From Calothrix sp. PCC 7507 (GTDB taxonomy: Bacteria > Cyanobacteriota > Cyanobacteriia > Cyanobacteriales > Nostocaceae), in the NCBI RefSeq assembly GCF_000316575.1, contig NC_019682.1:744001-808000 (forward strand): a stretch of 64,000 nt of DNA, written 5' to 3'. Under the pieces are notes generated by a model. It saw only the letters and a program-made list of their open reading frames with translations, was not told the origin of the DNA and ran no database searches. Below are positions 26,730 to 35,940 of the stretch, piece by piece (position 1 is the first letter of the stretch; each line of letters opens with the position of its first letter). The translations under genes and the position numbers were made by a program.

Positions 26730-26756
26730 TTAGCACTTGCGACCTATGAGTGCTAA
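26730..26756. promoter_or_regulatory. CIRCE heat-shock operator (HrcA site)
   Basis: TTAGCACTT (26730-26738), nine bases, GAGTGCTAA (26748-26756). This is the canonical TTAGCACTC-N9-GAGTGCTAA arrangement with one change in the left arm; symmetry extends three bases on either side (AAA / TTT). HrcA binds CIRCE to repress groESL and groEL2 in cyanobacteria. Neither chaperonin gene is in the window. A purine tract (TCAGGAGAATAA, about 26804-26815) follows on the plus strand without any start codon in the usual place. Confidence 0.85.
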
Positions 26757-27050
26757 TTTTGATTCAATTGTGTGATGTATTATTAGATAGTTTCAGGCAT
26801 TATATCAGGAGAATAAATTATTTTTAATATTTTTTTTAACTATGGTTAATGATTGCCAGTATCAACTAGAGCCAGGGCGAATGGAATTCACGGCTACACA
26901 GACAAAGTCCGCCTCCGCGGACTCACAATAAATTAAGGTTTTTAACCCACGGAGGCGGTCACTGAGCTTGTCGAAGTGTGGGTTTTGTTTATGTAGTTGC
27001 GGTTTCTAACCGCCGATTTCACTACGCCCCTACGGTGAAATGAAGAGGTT
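26757..27050. repeat. Interspersed-repeat region after the CIRCE
   Basis: GAATGGAATTCACGGCTACACA and CAAAGTCCGCCTCCGCGGACT (from about 26878), with reverse-complement parts CGGAGGCGGTC...GTGTGGG and GTAGTTGCGGTTTCTAACCGCC downstream, form a palindromic repeat of the kind dispersed in Nostoc genomes. ACTGAGCTTGTCGAAG (near 26960) belongs to the family also present at 56960 and 58725. No gene. Confidence 0.5.
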
Positions 27051-28178
27051 TTAAACTTTAATAAACCAGCGTTGTCGATACATGAAGACGCCGACTAATA
27101 ACCAGAACAGAACGGTGACGATGCCAAATAAGAGCGAACCATTGAACGTACCCGCCCAAGATGCGAAAACATTTTGATAAATCCAATTGTAAGTACTGGG
27201 TGCAGTTTCTCCAGTGCCGATATTGGTTTTAGCTAAAACTTTAATTAGCAAGACAGAAGCAACAAAAAGAGCGATCGCATTTAGTCCCATAATTTCAAAA
27301 GGCTTACTCCAACGTCGGATCAGCCGCACTTCGATCAGTTCGTAGCAAGCAGCTAGCAGCAACAAAGCCCAACCACTGCTAAAAACAACATAAGAACTCG
27401 TCCACAACTTTTTGTTAATGGGAAATGTCCACCCCCAAGCCCAACCAATAATTAAGCAACCAATGCCAAATAATGCTAATCCTATACTTGTGCGCGATCT
27501 CACTGGTTGCGATCGTATCCACAATCCTGCAAAGTATCCAGCCAGGACGCTAACTATAGCGGGAATAGTGCTAAACAGTCCCTCTGGATCTCCCATAAAG
27601 TTAAATTTATCCCCCTTATATAGATGCGCTTTGGGTATAATCAAGCGGTCAATATAAGCCCCTAAATTGCCTTCCCGTGTCAGAACTCCCGCACCATGAC
27701 CGGGAACTGGTAGATACATCATCGTCAACCAGTAACCAATGAGTAACACTGCAGCCAGTATCCATTGTCCTTTACGTGGTAGGTTGAGAACTGTAACAGA
27801 GGCGACTAAATAGCTCAAGCTAATCCGCTGCAACACTCCCATCAAGCGAATGCTACTTAAGTCAAAAGTCCACACACCTTTATTCCAAAAACCGTTGAGT
27901 AATAAACCCAACGCCAACAGAATTGCGGCGCGGCGTAAAATCCGCCAATAAACAGAAGAATTAGGTTTATTACCTTCGGTATACTTTGACAAAGAGAAAG
28001 TCATTGCTACACCGACAATGAATAGAAAGAAGGGAAATACTAAGTCCGTGGGTGTACAGCCGTTCCATTCAGCATGGTCTAAAAGCGGATATTTATCATC
28101 CGCGACTCCCACCATATTGACGAGAATCATAGCAGCGATTGTGATGCCGCGAAAAACATCAAGAGAAGTCAGGCGCAT
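27051..28178 (-). CDS. Multi-pass acyltransferase-like protein (DUF5009/HGSNAT type)
   Basis: 375 residues with about ten membrane helices. The start LTSLDVFRGITIAAMILVNM and the first-loop LVFPFFLFIVGVAMTFSL are typical of the heparan-alpha-glucosaminide N-acetyltransferase / YeiB group (DUF5009, COG4299), which carries acetyl groups across a membrane to sugar acceptors. The acceptor in bacteria is not known; exopolysaccharide or cell-wall sugar is plausible. Sits in the plasma membrane. Stand-alone gene. Confidence 0.85.
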   Translation of the reverse strand: MRLTSLDVFRGITIAAMILVNMVGVADDKYPLLDHAEWNGCTPTDLVFPFFLFIVGVAMTFSLSKYTEGNKPNSSVYWRILRRAAILLALGLLLNGFWNKGVWTFDLSSIRLMGVLQRISLSYLVASVTVLNLPRKGQWILAAVLLIGYWLTMMYLPVPGHGAGVLTREGNLGAYIDRLIIPKAHLYKGDKFNFMGDPEGLFSTIPAIVSVLAGYFAGLWIRSQPVRSRTSIGLALFGIGCLIIGWAWGWTFPINKKLWTSSYVVFSSGWALLLLAACYELIEVRLIRRWSKPFEIMGLNAIALFVASVLLIKVLAKTNIGTGETAPSTYNWIYQNVFASWAGTFNGSLLFGIVTVLFWLLVGVFMYRQRWFIKV

Positions 28179-28265
28179 AGGCGATATTTTTTATTTTTAA
28201 TCACGTTTTCTAGACCAATGGCAAGTGCCCCTAATTTACACTTAAGTGGGAGCGGCACAGCATGA

Positions 28266-28565
28266 ATGTCTCTAGAATCTTACATTGAAGACCTTGAGCG
28301 GGATACAAAAAACCAAACAGGCGACTATTTTGCCTATGTGATGAAAGGTAGTAAAGAAGAAGCTGATACCTACCATTTAGTCACTTGGCAAGTTTGTATC
28401 CCCCAAGATAATACATATGAGGCTGTAATTATCAAATATTACGCACCTATTAACCATTATCTGACTCTCAAAAAATATTTTGGAGAAGATAGCGCGCAGG
28501 AATATCTTGATGAAATCAGGGCTAGGAATGCAGTTGTTAATGCACGAGCTGAAGTGTTGGATTAA
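28266..28565 (+). CDS. Conserved small hypothetical protein (99 aa)
   Basis: Soluble and rich in Tyr and charged residues: SLESYIEDLERDTKN at the start, a beta-rich middle (TYHLVTWQVCIPQDN, YEAVIIKYYAPINHY) and a helical tail. No family recognised, but composition and codon use are those of a real protein. It lies 64 bases before prxQ in the same direction and may share its transcript. Confidence 0.6.
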   Translation: MSLESYIEDLERDTKNQTGDYFAYVMKGSKEEADTYHLVTWQVCIPQDNTYEAVIIKYYAPINHYLTLKKYFGEDSAQEYLDEIRARNAVVNARAEVLD

Positions 28566-28629
28566 GTTGTTAGACTAGATGATGTTTTTGCATAATTTTA
28601 AACCTTGAATTGGGAATTTTTTAGCAACT

Positions 28630-29091
28630 ATGGCAATTAAAGTTGGAGATACTGCTCCCGATTTCTCTCTACCTGCTCAAGATGGCTCGACTGTGAGTCT
28701 CTCACAGTTTCGCGGGCAAAAAGCTGTTGTCCTCTATTTTTATCCGAAGGATGACACGCCAGGATGCACGGCGGAATCGTGTGCTTTTCGCGATCAATAT
28801 GAAGTGTTTAAATCTGCTGGTGCTGAAGTGATTGGCGTGAGTGGTGATTCTAGCGCGTCACATCAGCAATTTGCTACCAAGTACAATTTACCTTTTACTC
28901 TCTTGAGTGATCAAGGCGATCGCATACGCAAGCTTTATGGAGCGACTGCGGCTTTTGGTTTGTTCCCAGGGCGAGTTACTTATGTGATTGACAAACAGGG
29001 GGTTGTACAGTATGTGTTTGACTCAATGTTCAATTTTAAAGGTCACGTTGAGGAAGCGTTGACAAAGTTACAAGGTTTGGTAAGTAAGTAA
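28630..29091 (+). CDS. bcp: Thioredoxin-dependent peroxiredoxin, BCP/PrxQ type
   Basis: 153 residues. Reduces hydrogen and alkyl peroxides with thioredoxin. Peroxidatic Cys46 and resolving Cys51 lie in [16 protein letters not shown], the one-turn-apart pair of PrxQ proteins. [14 protein letters not shown] and the C-terminal [15 protein letters not shown] fit the family. No signal peptide, so cytoplasmic. Followed by a good terminator-like hairpin. Confidence 0.95.
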   Translation: MAIKVGDTAPDFSLPAQDGSTVSLSQFRGQKAVVLYFYPKDDTPGCTAESCAFRDQYEVFKSAGAEVIGVSGDSSASHQQFATKYNLPFTLLSDQGDRIRKLYGATAAFGLFPGRVTYVIDKQGVVQYVFDSMFNFKGHVEEALTKLQGLVSK

Positions 29092-29124
29092 TATTTTTTT
29101 AACGCAGAGGGGCGCGGAGGTAAT

Positions 29125-29172
29125 CGCAGAGGAACGCAAGAGTAATTACTCTCTGTTCCTCTGCGTTTTAAT
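29125..29172 (+). terminator. Terminator between prxQ and lrtA/hpf
   Basis: CGCAGAGGAAC (29125-29135) pairs perfectly with GTTCCTCTGCG (29155-29165), with an inner AGAG/CTCT extension and TTTTAATT after it. It lies between two convergent genes and ends 7 bases before the lrtA stop codon, so it could serve both directions. The nearby AACGCAGAGGGGCGCGGAGG is a partial copy of the left arm. Confidence 0.7.
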
Positions 29173-29837
29173 TAGGTTTTATTGGAGTGTGACTTTTCTG
29201 GCATGATGATATTAGCTTGGACTGCTTTACCGTTTTTGCCGTTGCTATGGCCGTTGGTGTGGCCATTGTTTTGGCGGGGTTGAATTACACCATAACCGCC
29301 GTGGTTGCGTTCATAAATGACGTTGATTTCTCCGGTTTCTGCGTTGTGGAACATATAAAAGTCATGTCCGACTAGTTGCAGCTGTTCTAAGGCTTCTGCC
29401 AGAGTCATAGGTGGCATGGAAAAGTATTTGGTGCGGACGACCTCGTTGGGTAGTTCGGGAGTGCGATCGCCTATTAAATCGGCTGCTACTGGTTCTGGGA
29501 CTAATACATCTGTTGTGGGTGGAGACTGAGTGATTTTATCTTGTCGCCTTTCCTTATATTTACGCAGTTGACGAGCAATTTTATCTGCAACCAAGTCAAT
29601 ACTTGCGTATAAGTTTTCGCTGCTTTCCTCAGCACGAATGACGCTACCATTTGCATAAATAGTGACTTCAGCCGCTTGTCTAGTATTAATTCGGGGATTG
29701 CGGGCTACGCTAAGGTGAACATCTACTTCATTGGTGATGTTCTGAAAGTGGTTAACTGCCTTTTCTATTTTTTGATGCACATATTCCCGAATTGCATCGG
29801 TGATTTCAATATTTTTGCCGTGGATGACAAGCTTCAT
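29172..29837 (-). CDS. hpf: Ribosome hibernation promoting factor, long form (LrtA)
   Basis: About 221 residues from ATG 29837, the start giving the usual [16 protein letters not shown]. The S30AE domain (1-105) binds the decoding centre of idle 30S subunits; a linker of about 60 residues leads to the C-terminal dimerisation domain ([19 protein letters not shown], then [19 protein letters not shown]) that joins two ribosomes as 100S. The Gly/Asn-rich tail is unusual but harmless. In cyanobacteria this gene is lrtA, a light-repressed transcript with a long leader. The frame opens 47 codons upstream but those are not part of the conserved protein. Confidence 0.93.
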   Translation of the reverse strand: MKLVIHGKNIEITDAIREYVHQKIEKAVNHFQNITNEVDVHLSVARNPRINTRQAAEVTIYANGSVIRAEESSENLYASIDLVADKIARQLRKYKERRQDKITQSPPTTDVLVPEPVAADLIGDRTPELPNEVVRTKYFSMPPMTLAEALEQLQLVGHDFYMFHNAETGEINVIYERNHGGYGVIQPRQNNGHTNGHSNGKNGKAVQANIIMPEKSHSNKT

Positions 29838-30343
29838 GTAAAATCCCCCGCTAAATATATGATGTGAAGTTGTTTGGAGTGAAACGAAGTTGCGGTAAGG
29901 TCTATCACTGCCACCAAAACAATATGCGAAGTGTTTCTCTTTACTGCTGGTGTACTTAAAATCATGTTTTGTTAACACCCATCTTTTTTATTAAGTTCTC
30001 TATCTCTGCACCACTCTCTAACTGCTTGTCAGGCAATTGGATAACTATACAGAAAACGTGAGTAAGGTAGTCTTCGTAGATTCCTCACCGAGTCTTGTGG
30101 GATGCAAACATTATATTAGGCGTCATCAGCCAGTATTTTCCTTTTTCTTGTTTTGGCGTGATGCTTATTGCAGAGAATTCCTCCTAACACCGTTGAGGTT
30201 ATTTATATATTCAACCTAGCACTTTGTATTTTCCAAAGCAGATTCCCTTGACGTTCCTTTAAAATCCTTTGCAAAGCTTGACATTTGCTGACTTTAGGTT
30301 GCTTACTTGCAATATATTTTGTTATTCTAATTGATTTTTAGCA
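29838..30343. other. Shared upstream region of hpf/lrtA and lipB
   Basis: About 500 bases between divergent genes, no credible protein gene. The half next to hpf probably contains a long untranslated leader, as reported for cyanobacterial lrtA. I see no strong dyad or riboswitch fold. Confidence 0.4.
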
Positions 30344-31018
30344 ATGATCCGTAGTTCTGAGTCGCAAAAATATAATTGTTTGTTATATAACCAAGGATTA
30401 ATACCTTACTTAGAGGCGTGGGAATGGCAACGATCGCTTTTGGGCGATCGCATTCGTAATCCCAGCCTGGATGACGTGTTAATCTTGCTAGAGCATCCTC
30501 CCGTCTACACTTTGGGACAAGGCGCTAGTCCAGAATTTCTCAAATTCAACCCGGATGAAATTCCTTACGAGGTACACAGAGTTGAACGAGGCGGTGAAGT
30601 CACATACCATTGTCCTGGTCAACTAGTAGGGTATCCAATTTTAAATCTGCAACGTTATCGCCAGGATCTGCATTGGTATTTGCGCCAACTAGAAGAAGTT
30701 TTAATTCGCGTCTTAGCTGTTTACGGGTTACAGGGGGAAAGGATTGCAGCTTTTACTGGCGTGTGGGTAGAAGGACGGAAAGTAGCGGCTATTGGGATTA
30801 AAGTCAGCCGTTGGATTACCATGCATGGCTTTGCACTAAACGTCTGTCCCGAAATGTCAGGCTTTCAACAAATTGTACCGTGCGGGATTACTGATAAGCC
30901 TGTAGGCAGTTTAGCCGAATGGATTCCAGGTATCACTTGTGAAGAAGTACGTTCTCATGTAGCACAATCCTTTGCTGGAGTGTTTGGCGTCGAATTTATT
31001 AATTCACTGCGTGTATAA
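30344..31018 (+). CDS. lipB: Lipoyl(octanoyl) transferase
   Basis: 224 residues. Moves octanoate from acyl carrier protein to lipoyl domains of pyruvate dehydrogenase and glycine cleavage H protein. Conserved [18 protein letters not shown], the Lys in [13 protein letters not shown] and the acyl-carrying Cys in IVPCGITDK are all present. The HCPGQ variant (HGPGQ in many bacteria) is usual in cyanobacteria. Cytoplasmic; single gene. Confidence 0.95.
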   Translation: MIRSSESQKYNCLLYNQGLIPYLEAWEWQRSLLGDRIRNPSLDDVLILLEHPPVYTLGQGASPEFLKFNPDEIPYEVHRVERGGEVTYHCPGQLVGYPILNLQRYRQDLHWYLRQLEEVLIRVLAVYGLQGERIAAFTGVWVEGRKVAAIGIKVSRWITMHGFALNVCPEMSGFQQIVPCGITDKPVGSLAEWIPGITCEEVRSHVAQSFAGVFGVEFINSLRV

Positions 31019-31119
31019 TTCTTCCGGTTTGAGGAGATTCATAGTGTAATTACTGAATAAGTAGATATCAAAATCTGGCTAAAATATTCACTTAAACTAT
31101 GTTTGTCAAAACTAGAATT

Positions 31120-31308
31120 ATGAATATAGAGGTACACGCTGCACCATCAACTGCTTTAAGAACCCGTGACTGGAAAGCCTTGTTAGAACTGTTTGACAGA
31201 GAAGATGTAGATGAAATTGATGCTGATGTTCATGGTAGCTTGCGTTTGCTACCACCTGAACCCTGTTGGGAAGATGATCCCTTTGATTTCTTGCGTGAAT
31301 ATCTTTAA
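31120..31308 (+). CDS. Small acidic hypothetical protein (62 aa)
   Basis: Frame opens at ATG 31099; ATG 31120 (MNIEVHAAPSTALRTRDWKA) is the more protein-like start. Very acidic and Trp/Pro-containing (WEDDPFDFLREYL at the end). No family and no clear ribosome-binding site. Kept because the composition is unlike random translation and the frame fits the gap neatly; could be wrong. Confidence 0.45.
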   Translation: MNIEVHAAPSTALRTRDWKALLELFDREDVDEIDADVHGSLRLLPPEPCWEDDPFDFLREYL

Positions 31309-31431
31309 ATTGGGGAATAGGGAATGGGGCATGGGAAAATAAATTAAGAGATTTTTAAAAGACTATATTAAGGGACTATTTATCTCATTAAAAATCTAGA
31401 ACCATAACTTTTGTCAAGAGTTCCCAATTGT

Positions 31432-32187
31432 CTATTCCCTATTAAGACGACTGAGAAAAGAACGTAAGCGATCGCTTGTTGGATTTGTCAACACTTCGTG
31501 TGCTGAACCTTGTTCGGCTATCAAGCCTTGATCCATAAAGATCACACGATGGGCGACTTCTCTGGCAAATTGCATTTCGTGGGTGACAACTACCATCGTC
31601 ATCCCCTCTGCAGCTAATTGCTGCATCACTTGCAAAACTTCACCTACGAGTTCTGGATCTAGGGCGCTGGTAGGTTCATCAAACAGCATAATCTGAGGAT
31701 TCATACATAAACTGCGGGCGATCGCTACACGCTGTTTTTGTCCACCAGAAAGTTGCTCAGGATAAGCAGAGGCCTTATCAAAAAGACCGACTTTTTCGAG
31801 ATATAATCCCGCTAGTTGGGCACTTTCCTTCGGCGTTTTTCCCAAAACTTTACGCGGTGCGAGCGTCAAATTCTCCAGTACACTGAGATGGGGAAACAAG
31901 TTAAATTGCTGAAAGACCATCCCTACTTGTGTTCTTAGCTGCCGTAGTTGATGATAGTTATTCAGGGTTCTGGACAAGTCGATTCCATTGACTACTAATC
32001 GTCCACCGTTAATGCTTTCCAATCGATTAAAGCAACGTAGTAAGGTACTTTTACCACAGCCAGAAGAACCAATCACCGCAATGACTTCTCCCCGGTTGAT
32101 TTCACCACTAATTCCTTTGAGAACTTTGAGAGGACCAAAGCTTTTTTCGATATTTTCAAAAGCGATCGCCGGGGTAGAATTATTCAT
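31432..32187 (-). CDS. Polar amino-acid ABC transporter, ATP-binding subunit
   Basis: 251 residues, GlnQ type. Walker [11 protein letters not shown] loop [15 protein letters not shown], signature [15 protein letters not shown], Walker [15 protein letters not shown] and switch His in VVVTHEMQ are all intact. Powers uptake through the fused binding-protein/permease encoded 18 bases away on the other strand. The divergent pair must share a very short promoter region. Substrate (Gln, Glu, basic amino acids) not decided. Confidence 0.92.
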   Translation of the reverse strand: MNNSTPAIAFENIEKSFGPLKVLKGISGEINRGEVIAVIGSSGCGKSTLLRCFNRLESINGGRLVVNGIDLSRTLNNYHQLRQLRTQVGMVFQQFNLFPHLSVLENLTLAPRKVLGKTPKESAQLAGLYLEKVGLFDKASAYPEQLSGGQKQRVAIARSLCMNPQIMLFDEPTSALDPELVGEVLQVMQQLAAEGMTMVVVTHEMQFAREVAHRVIFMDQGLIAEQGSAHEVLTNPTSDRLRSFLSRLNRE

Positions 32188-32205
32188 TGGCTGTTTTAAA
32201 TAAAT

Positions 32206-33711
32206 ATGACTAAATTTAGTTTTATTCGTTGGTGTTTGGTAGTTAGCTTGAGTTTATTACTCGCTAGCTGTGCTGTGAACCCTAGCGCGGGGAAGACACT
32301 GCGGGTGGCGACAGAACCGGCGTTTCCACCTTTTGAATTTCAAGGAACTGGCGGAGAGTTACAGGGTTTTTCGATTGATTTGATGAGAGCGATCGCTTCT
32401 GCTGCCAACTTTAAAGTAAACTTTCAGAGTCTACCCTTCGATGGCATTATCCCCGCTTTGCGAGCCAAAACAGTAGATGCGGCCATTAGTTCCATCACGA
32501 TTACAGAAGAGAGGGCTAAAACCATTGCCTTTTCCCGTCCTTATTTTAAAGCAGGATTGGCGATCGCCATTCGAGTAGATAATCAAGATATTACAGGCTT
32601 TGACAGTCTCAAGAACAAAAAAATCGCCGTACAACTTGGCACAACTGGCGCGAAAAAAGCCCAGAGTATTCCAGGGGTAAAAATTCGCAGCTTTGATGCA
32701 GCACCCTTAGCGCTGCAAGAATTGCTCAATGGGAATGTGGATGCAGTCATTAATGATGCACCAGTGACTTTGTATGCCATTAATACAGGCAATTTGCAGG
32801 GTATTAAAGTAGTCGAGCAATTACTGACAGAAGAATATTATGGCATTGTTACCGCTCAAAATTCTGCGAATTTGGCACTGATTAACCAAGGTTTGACAAA
32901 GGTGTTAAAAGATAGCACCTATAACCAGATTTATCAAAAGTGGTTTAAAGCAACACCGCCACAATTACCAGAAAAATTAGCAATTGGTAATCAGACTAAT
33001 AGTGGTAAATCGGGAATATTTACTTCTATAGGCATCATTTTGCAATCCTTTCCCACCTTATTATGGGGAGCATTGGTAACATTACAACTAACAGTATTTT
33101 CTGTAGTCCTGGGTTTAGTTGGGGGTTCTTTGATTGGCATAATTCGCCTTTCTCATATTGTATATTTGCGTTGGCTTGCTAGGGCTTATATAGATTTTTT
33201 CCGGGGAACACCTCTGCTAGTGCAGATTTTTATGATTTACTTTGGATTACCAGCAGTTGCTCAAGAATTGGGTTTCACATTTAACTTTGATCGTCTCGTA
33301 GCTGGGATACTGGCCTTAAGTTTAAATAGCGCTGCTTACATTGCTGAAATTGTGCGTGCGGGGATTCAATCAATTGAACCAGGACAAGCAGAAGCTTCAC
33401 AGTCAATGGGTTTAAGTTCTGTGCAAACCATGCGCTATGTGATTTTTCCCCAAGCCTTTCGGCGGATGATTCCACCTTTAGGAAATGAGTTTATTAGTTT
33501 GTTAAAAGACACTAGTTTAGTTTCTGTGATTGGATTTGAAGAATTGGTACGTAAAGGACAGCTAATAGTCGCTGATAACTATCGCGCCTTTGAAATTTAC
33601 GCAGGTGTAGCAGTGATTTATTTATGTTTGACGCTGCTTTCTTCACAGGCGTTTAGCAAATTAGAAGCGTGGATGAATCCAGTGCAGCGACAGAAGAAAT
33701 ACGATACATAA
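32206..33711 (+). CDS. Amino-acid ABC transporter, substrate-binding and permease fusion
   Basis: 501 residues. A lipoprotein-type signal (LLASC, Cys22) leads to a type-3 periplasmic binding domain (about 30-255: [34 protein letters not shown]). Residues about 280-495 form a HisM/GlnP permease with about five helices and the EAA loop [20 protein letters not shown]. The fusion tethers the binding protein to the pore, known for some glutamine/polar amino-acid systems. Works with the divergent ATPase at 31432. Confidence 0.92.
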   Translation: MTKFSFIRWCLVVSLSLLLASCAVNPSAGKTLRVATEPAFPPFEFQGTGGELQGFSIDLMRAIASAANFKVNFQSLPFDGIIPALRAKTVDAAISSITITEERAKTIAFSRPYFKAGLAIAIRVDNQDITGFDSLKNKKIAVQLGTTGAKKAQSIPGVKIRSFDAAPLALQELLNGNVDAVINDAPVTLYAINTGNLQGIKVVEQLLTEEYYGIVTAQNSANLALINQGLTKVLKDSTYNQIYQKWFKATPPQLPEKLAIGNQTNSGKSGIFTSIGIILQSFPTLLWGALVTLQLTVFSVVLGLVGGSLIGIIRLSHIVYLRWLARAYIDFFRGTPLLVQIFMIYFGLPAVAQELGFTFNFDRLVAGILALSLNSAAYIAEIVRAGIQSIEPGQAEASQSMGLSSVQTMRYVIFPQAFRRMIPPLGNEFISLLKDTSLVSVIGFEELVRKGQLIVADNYRAFEIYAGVAVIYLCLTLLSSQAFSKLEAWMNPVQRQKKYDT

Positions 33712-33783
33712 TAATTTTTCCGTAGGGAAGTGAAATCGGCGGTAGAAACCGCTTTATGATATTGAAAAAGAGGTGATTGTCAG

Positions 33784-34119
33784 ATGGATAACTTAGAGAA
33801 ATATAGAAAATATATCAAGCAGCTATTAACAGTATATAGTCAGCATGAAAAATCCGAGAGTCAAGTGGAAGCACAGACTATCTTTGACACTGAACACGAC
33901 CACTACCAATTAGTATACGTGGGTTGGGAAAACAAGCGGCGTGTATATGGTTGTGTATTACATTTAGATCTTAAGAAAGGGAAAGTTTGGATTCAACATA
34001 ATGGGACGGAAGCTAATATTGGTGATGAATTAGTCGCTTTAGGAATTCCTAAACAAGATATTGTGTTAGGATTTCACTCGCCTTATAAAAGACAGTTTAC
34101 AGATTTTGCTGTAGGTTAA
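33784..34119 (+). CDS. XisI family protein
   Basis: 111 residues. Matches XisI, named after the fdxN-element excision controlling factor of Anabaena: NLEKYRKYIKQLLTVYS, DHYQLVYVGWENKRRVYGC, KVWIQHNGTEANIGDELV and GIPKQDIVLGFHSPYKR. XisI is normally encoded right after xisH; here no xisH is present on either side. The pair is very widespread in Nostocales genomes away from the fdxN element and its general role is unclear. AGAGGTGA about 10 bases before ATG is a fair ribosome-binding site. Confidence 0.9.
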   Translation: MDNLEKYRKYIKQLLTVYSQHEKSESQVEAQTIFDTEHDHYQLVYVGWENKRRVYGCVLHLDLKKGKVWIQHNGTEANIGDELVALGIPKQDIVLGFHSPYKRQFTDFAVG

Positions 34120-34151
34120 TATTTGGTTGCACCTTCATTAAGCGAAAATGT

Positions 34152-34793
34152 ATGATAATTCTCAACGCTCGTAATTTATCCCTAGAAGAAGTTCAACGTC
34201 TGTTTGGCTTTCAAGAACAGTATAGTGACTCATTCTCTCCCCTGTTATCTCTAGAACCTCTCCTCGAAGTAGAACAACAAGAACTTCAGCAAATTAGAAA
34301 TGACTTTCAACGCTACCTTACAGCAGGTAAAGTTTCTGAAGGACAGGTGAAGTTTCTGGCAGTTGCGCCATTACTAAGATTAGCGGGTTTTTATCGCTAT
34401 CCTATTGAGATTGTTTTAGAAGAGAATATTGCTGATATTGAAGTTGAAGATGAAGATATCAAAATTAAAGGCAGATTTGATATCTTAGCTATTAGTAAAG
34501 CTAAACATACAAAACCTCAAACATATTTTTGGGTACTGTTAATTGAATCTAAAAATTGTCAAATTGATATCTCAACAGGTTTACCCCAGCTACTTACATA
34601 TGCTTATAAAAATTTAGATAATCAAAAATCAGTTTGGGGATTAACGACTAATGGTAGAAGTTATCAGTTTGTCTATATAGAACAAGGAAATCCGCCTATT
34701 TATTACCTGCTGCCAGAATTAAATTTAATGGAAAAAGAGCGTTCAAGTCAGTTGCTACAAGCTTTAAAATCAATTTGTCAATTATCTTTGTGA
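34152..34793 (+). CDS. Nuclease-like protein (HsdR N-terminal / PD-(D/E)XK type)
   Basis: 213 residues. The core GRFDILAISKAK then FWVLLIESKN gives the Asp...Glu-x-Lys triad of PD-(D/E)XK nucleases, and GLPQLLTYAYKNLD with WGLTTNGRSYQFVYIE matches the type I restriction R-subunit N-terminal domain. No helicase part follows. Solo versions are abundant in cyanobacteria; target unknown. It lies 32 bases after xisI and may be cotranscribed. Confidence 0.75.
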   Translation: MIILNARNLSLEEVQRLFGFQEQYSDSFSPLLSLEPLLEVEQQELQQIRNDFQRYLTAGKVSEGQVKFLAVAPLLRLAGFYRYPIEIVLEENIADIEVEDEDIKIKGRFDILAISKAKHTKPQTYFWVLLIESKNCQIDISTGLPQLLTYAYKNLDNQKSVWGLTTNGRSYQFVYIEQGNPPIYYLLPELNLMEKERSSQLLQALKSICQLSL

Positions 34794-35226
34794 TAATATA
34801 TTTGCGCTTCTGTTTGGTGAATTTATAAATCTAACTCTGCAAATACAGTATCTCCTTGCATAAATCTTTTTTTGCCTCACGCAATCGCTTTTAGCGATCC
34901 CACAGGGTAGGCGCATTCGCGTAGCGTCTCGTAGAGAAGACGCAAAGAAGAACACGAAAATGACCACTTTTGCAAGAAGTCTATTGTAAAAATTGGACAG
35001 AAGTCTGTTGTGATGATCCAAAATTGAATGTTGAGTCTTGAACAATAACCTTTCCACTCTGGGTGATTATCCCTTGCAAATTCTCAATGTTCGTTTGCTG
35101 CAAAAGTTAAATGTGGAACCCCCAGCCACGATATTCTTTGTTCTCAGCCGGAGTCTAGAAATAATTTTTTAACCAGATGTTATGCGCTTGAGTCTTTTAG
35201 CTCAGTGAACAAGGCTTTGAACTTTT
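34794..35226. other. Non-coding stretch with a palindromic dispersed repeat
   Basis: Contains GCGTAGCGTCTC-gta-GAGAAGACGC (about 34918-34942), a hairpin repeat of the kind seen throughout Nostoc genomes, preceded by GATCCCACAGGGTAGGCGCA. A related copy lies near 55995-56030. The minus-strand frame across this stretch is not a convincing gene. Confidence 0.5.
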
Positions 35227-35790
35227 TTATTTATTCAAACTACGGTACTCCCAAGGATTGGTAAACTTAGTATCTCCCCAAACACCGCGCTTTTGCTGCT
35301 GTGCTTCTGCTTCGGCTTGCAGAACTAAGTCTTTACTAGGACACTTATTTAAATAAGGGCGATAGGCTTTTGCCAAACCCTCCCGCAATAAGACTTGTTG
35401 CACAAAAGTGCCATCTTTTAACCTGACTTCGGCAACTTTCCTCCCATAGCGATCGCTATCTGTAATATTTAAAGTCACGCGATCGCCTCCTTTGCTCACC
35501 AACTGCTGCAATCTTGCTTGCGCTTTCGCACCCCAACTAAATTGATTGCGATCGCCGATGCGTTTACTTTGCTTCTCTTGATTGGTATGGGGGATTTCTG
35601 GCGCATCCATACAAGCAAAGCGCACAGTGAAATTTTTACCGTTGGTGTCTTTCACTACTAATGTATCCCCATCACTGACTCGCTCAACCAAGTCTCCCGC
35701 AGCGCCAAAAAAACGGTTACAGCCCATCAAACCGAAAATCATGGTGGCTGCACCCAGCCAAATCAGCATTTGTTTATTTAGCTTTTTCAT
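35227..35790 (-). CDS. Thermonuclease (SNase-like) lipoprotein
   Basis: 187 residues. Lipoprotein signal with lipobox LMGC (Cys24). The SNase beta-barrel follows: RVSDGDTLVVKDTNGK (Asp41, Thr43 region binds calcium), VRFACMDAPE with catalytic Arg57, and DSDRYGRKVAEVRL with the second catalytic Arg. Such enzymes cut DNA and RNA outside the cytoplasm, probably to recycle nucleic acids. Signal and catalytic residues appear intact. Single gene. Confidence 0.9.
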   Translation of the reverse strand: MKKLNKQMLIWLGAATMIFGLMGCNRFFGAAGDLVERVSDGDTLVVKDTNGKNFTVRFACMDAPEIPHTNQEKQSKRIGDRNQFSWGAKAQARLQQLVSKGGDRVTLNITDSDRYGRKVAEVRLKDGTFVQQVLLREGLAKAYRPYLNKCPSKDLVLQAEAEAQQQKRGVWGDTKFTNPWEYRSLNK

Positions 35791-35940
35791 CCCAACCCGC
35801 CAAATTACCCTTGATGGATGATACTAGCTTTCATCAAACAAATTGAATTTTTTCTTCCTGAATTTGAAAATTTTCCAGCTATCTAGCTTAGGATAAGCAT
35901 TGTATTGTTAAATACATGTAAAAGCCAAAAAATCTAGTAC

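Noticed and set aside
33784-34119. Evidence for an fdxN-type developmentally excised element
   Set aside because: XisI relatives are widespread without such elements; no recombinase xisF/xisC or direct-repeat borders were seen.
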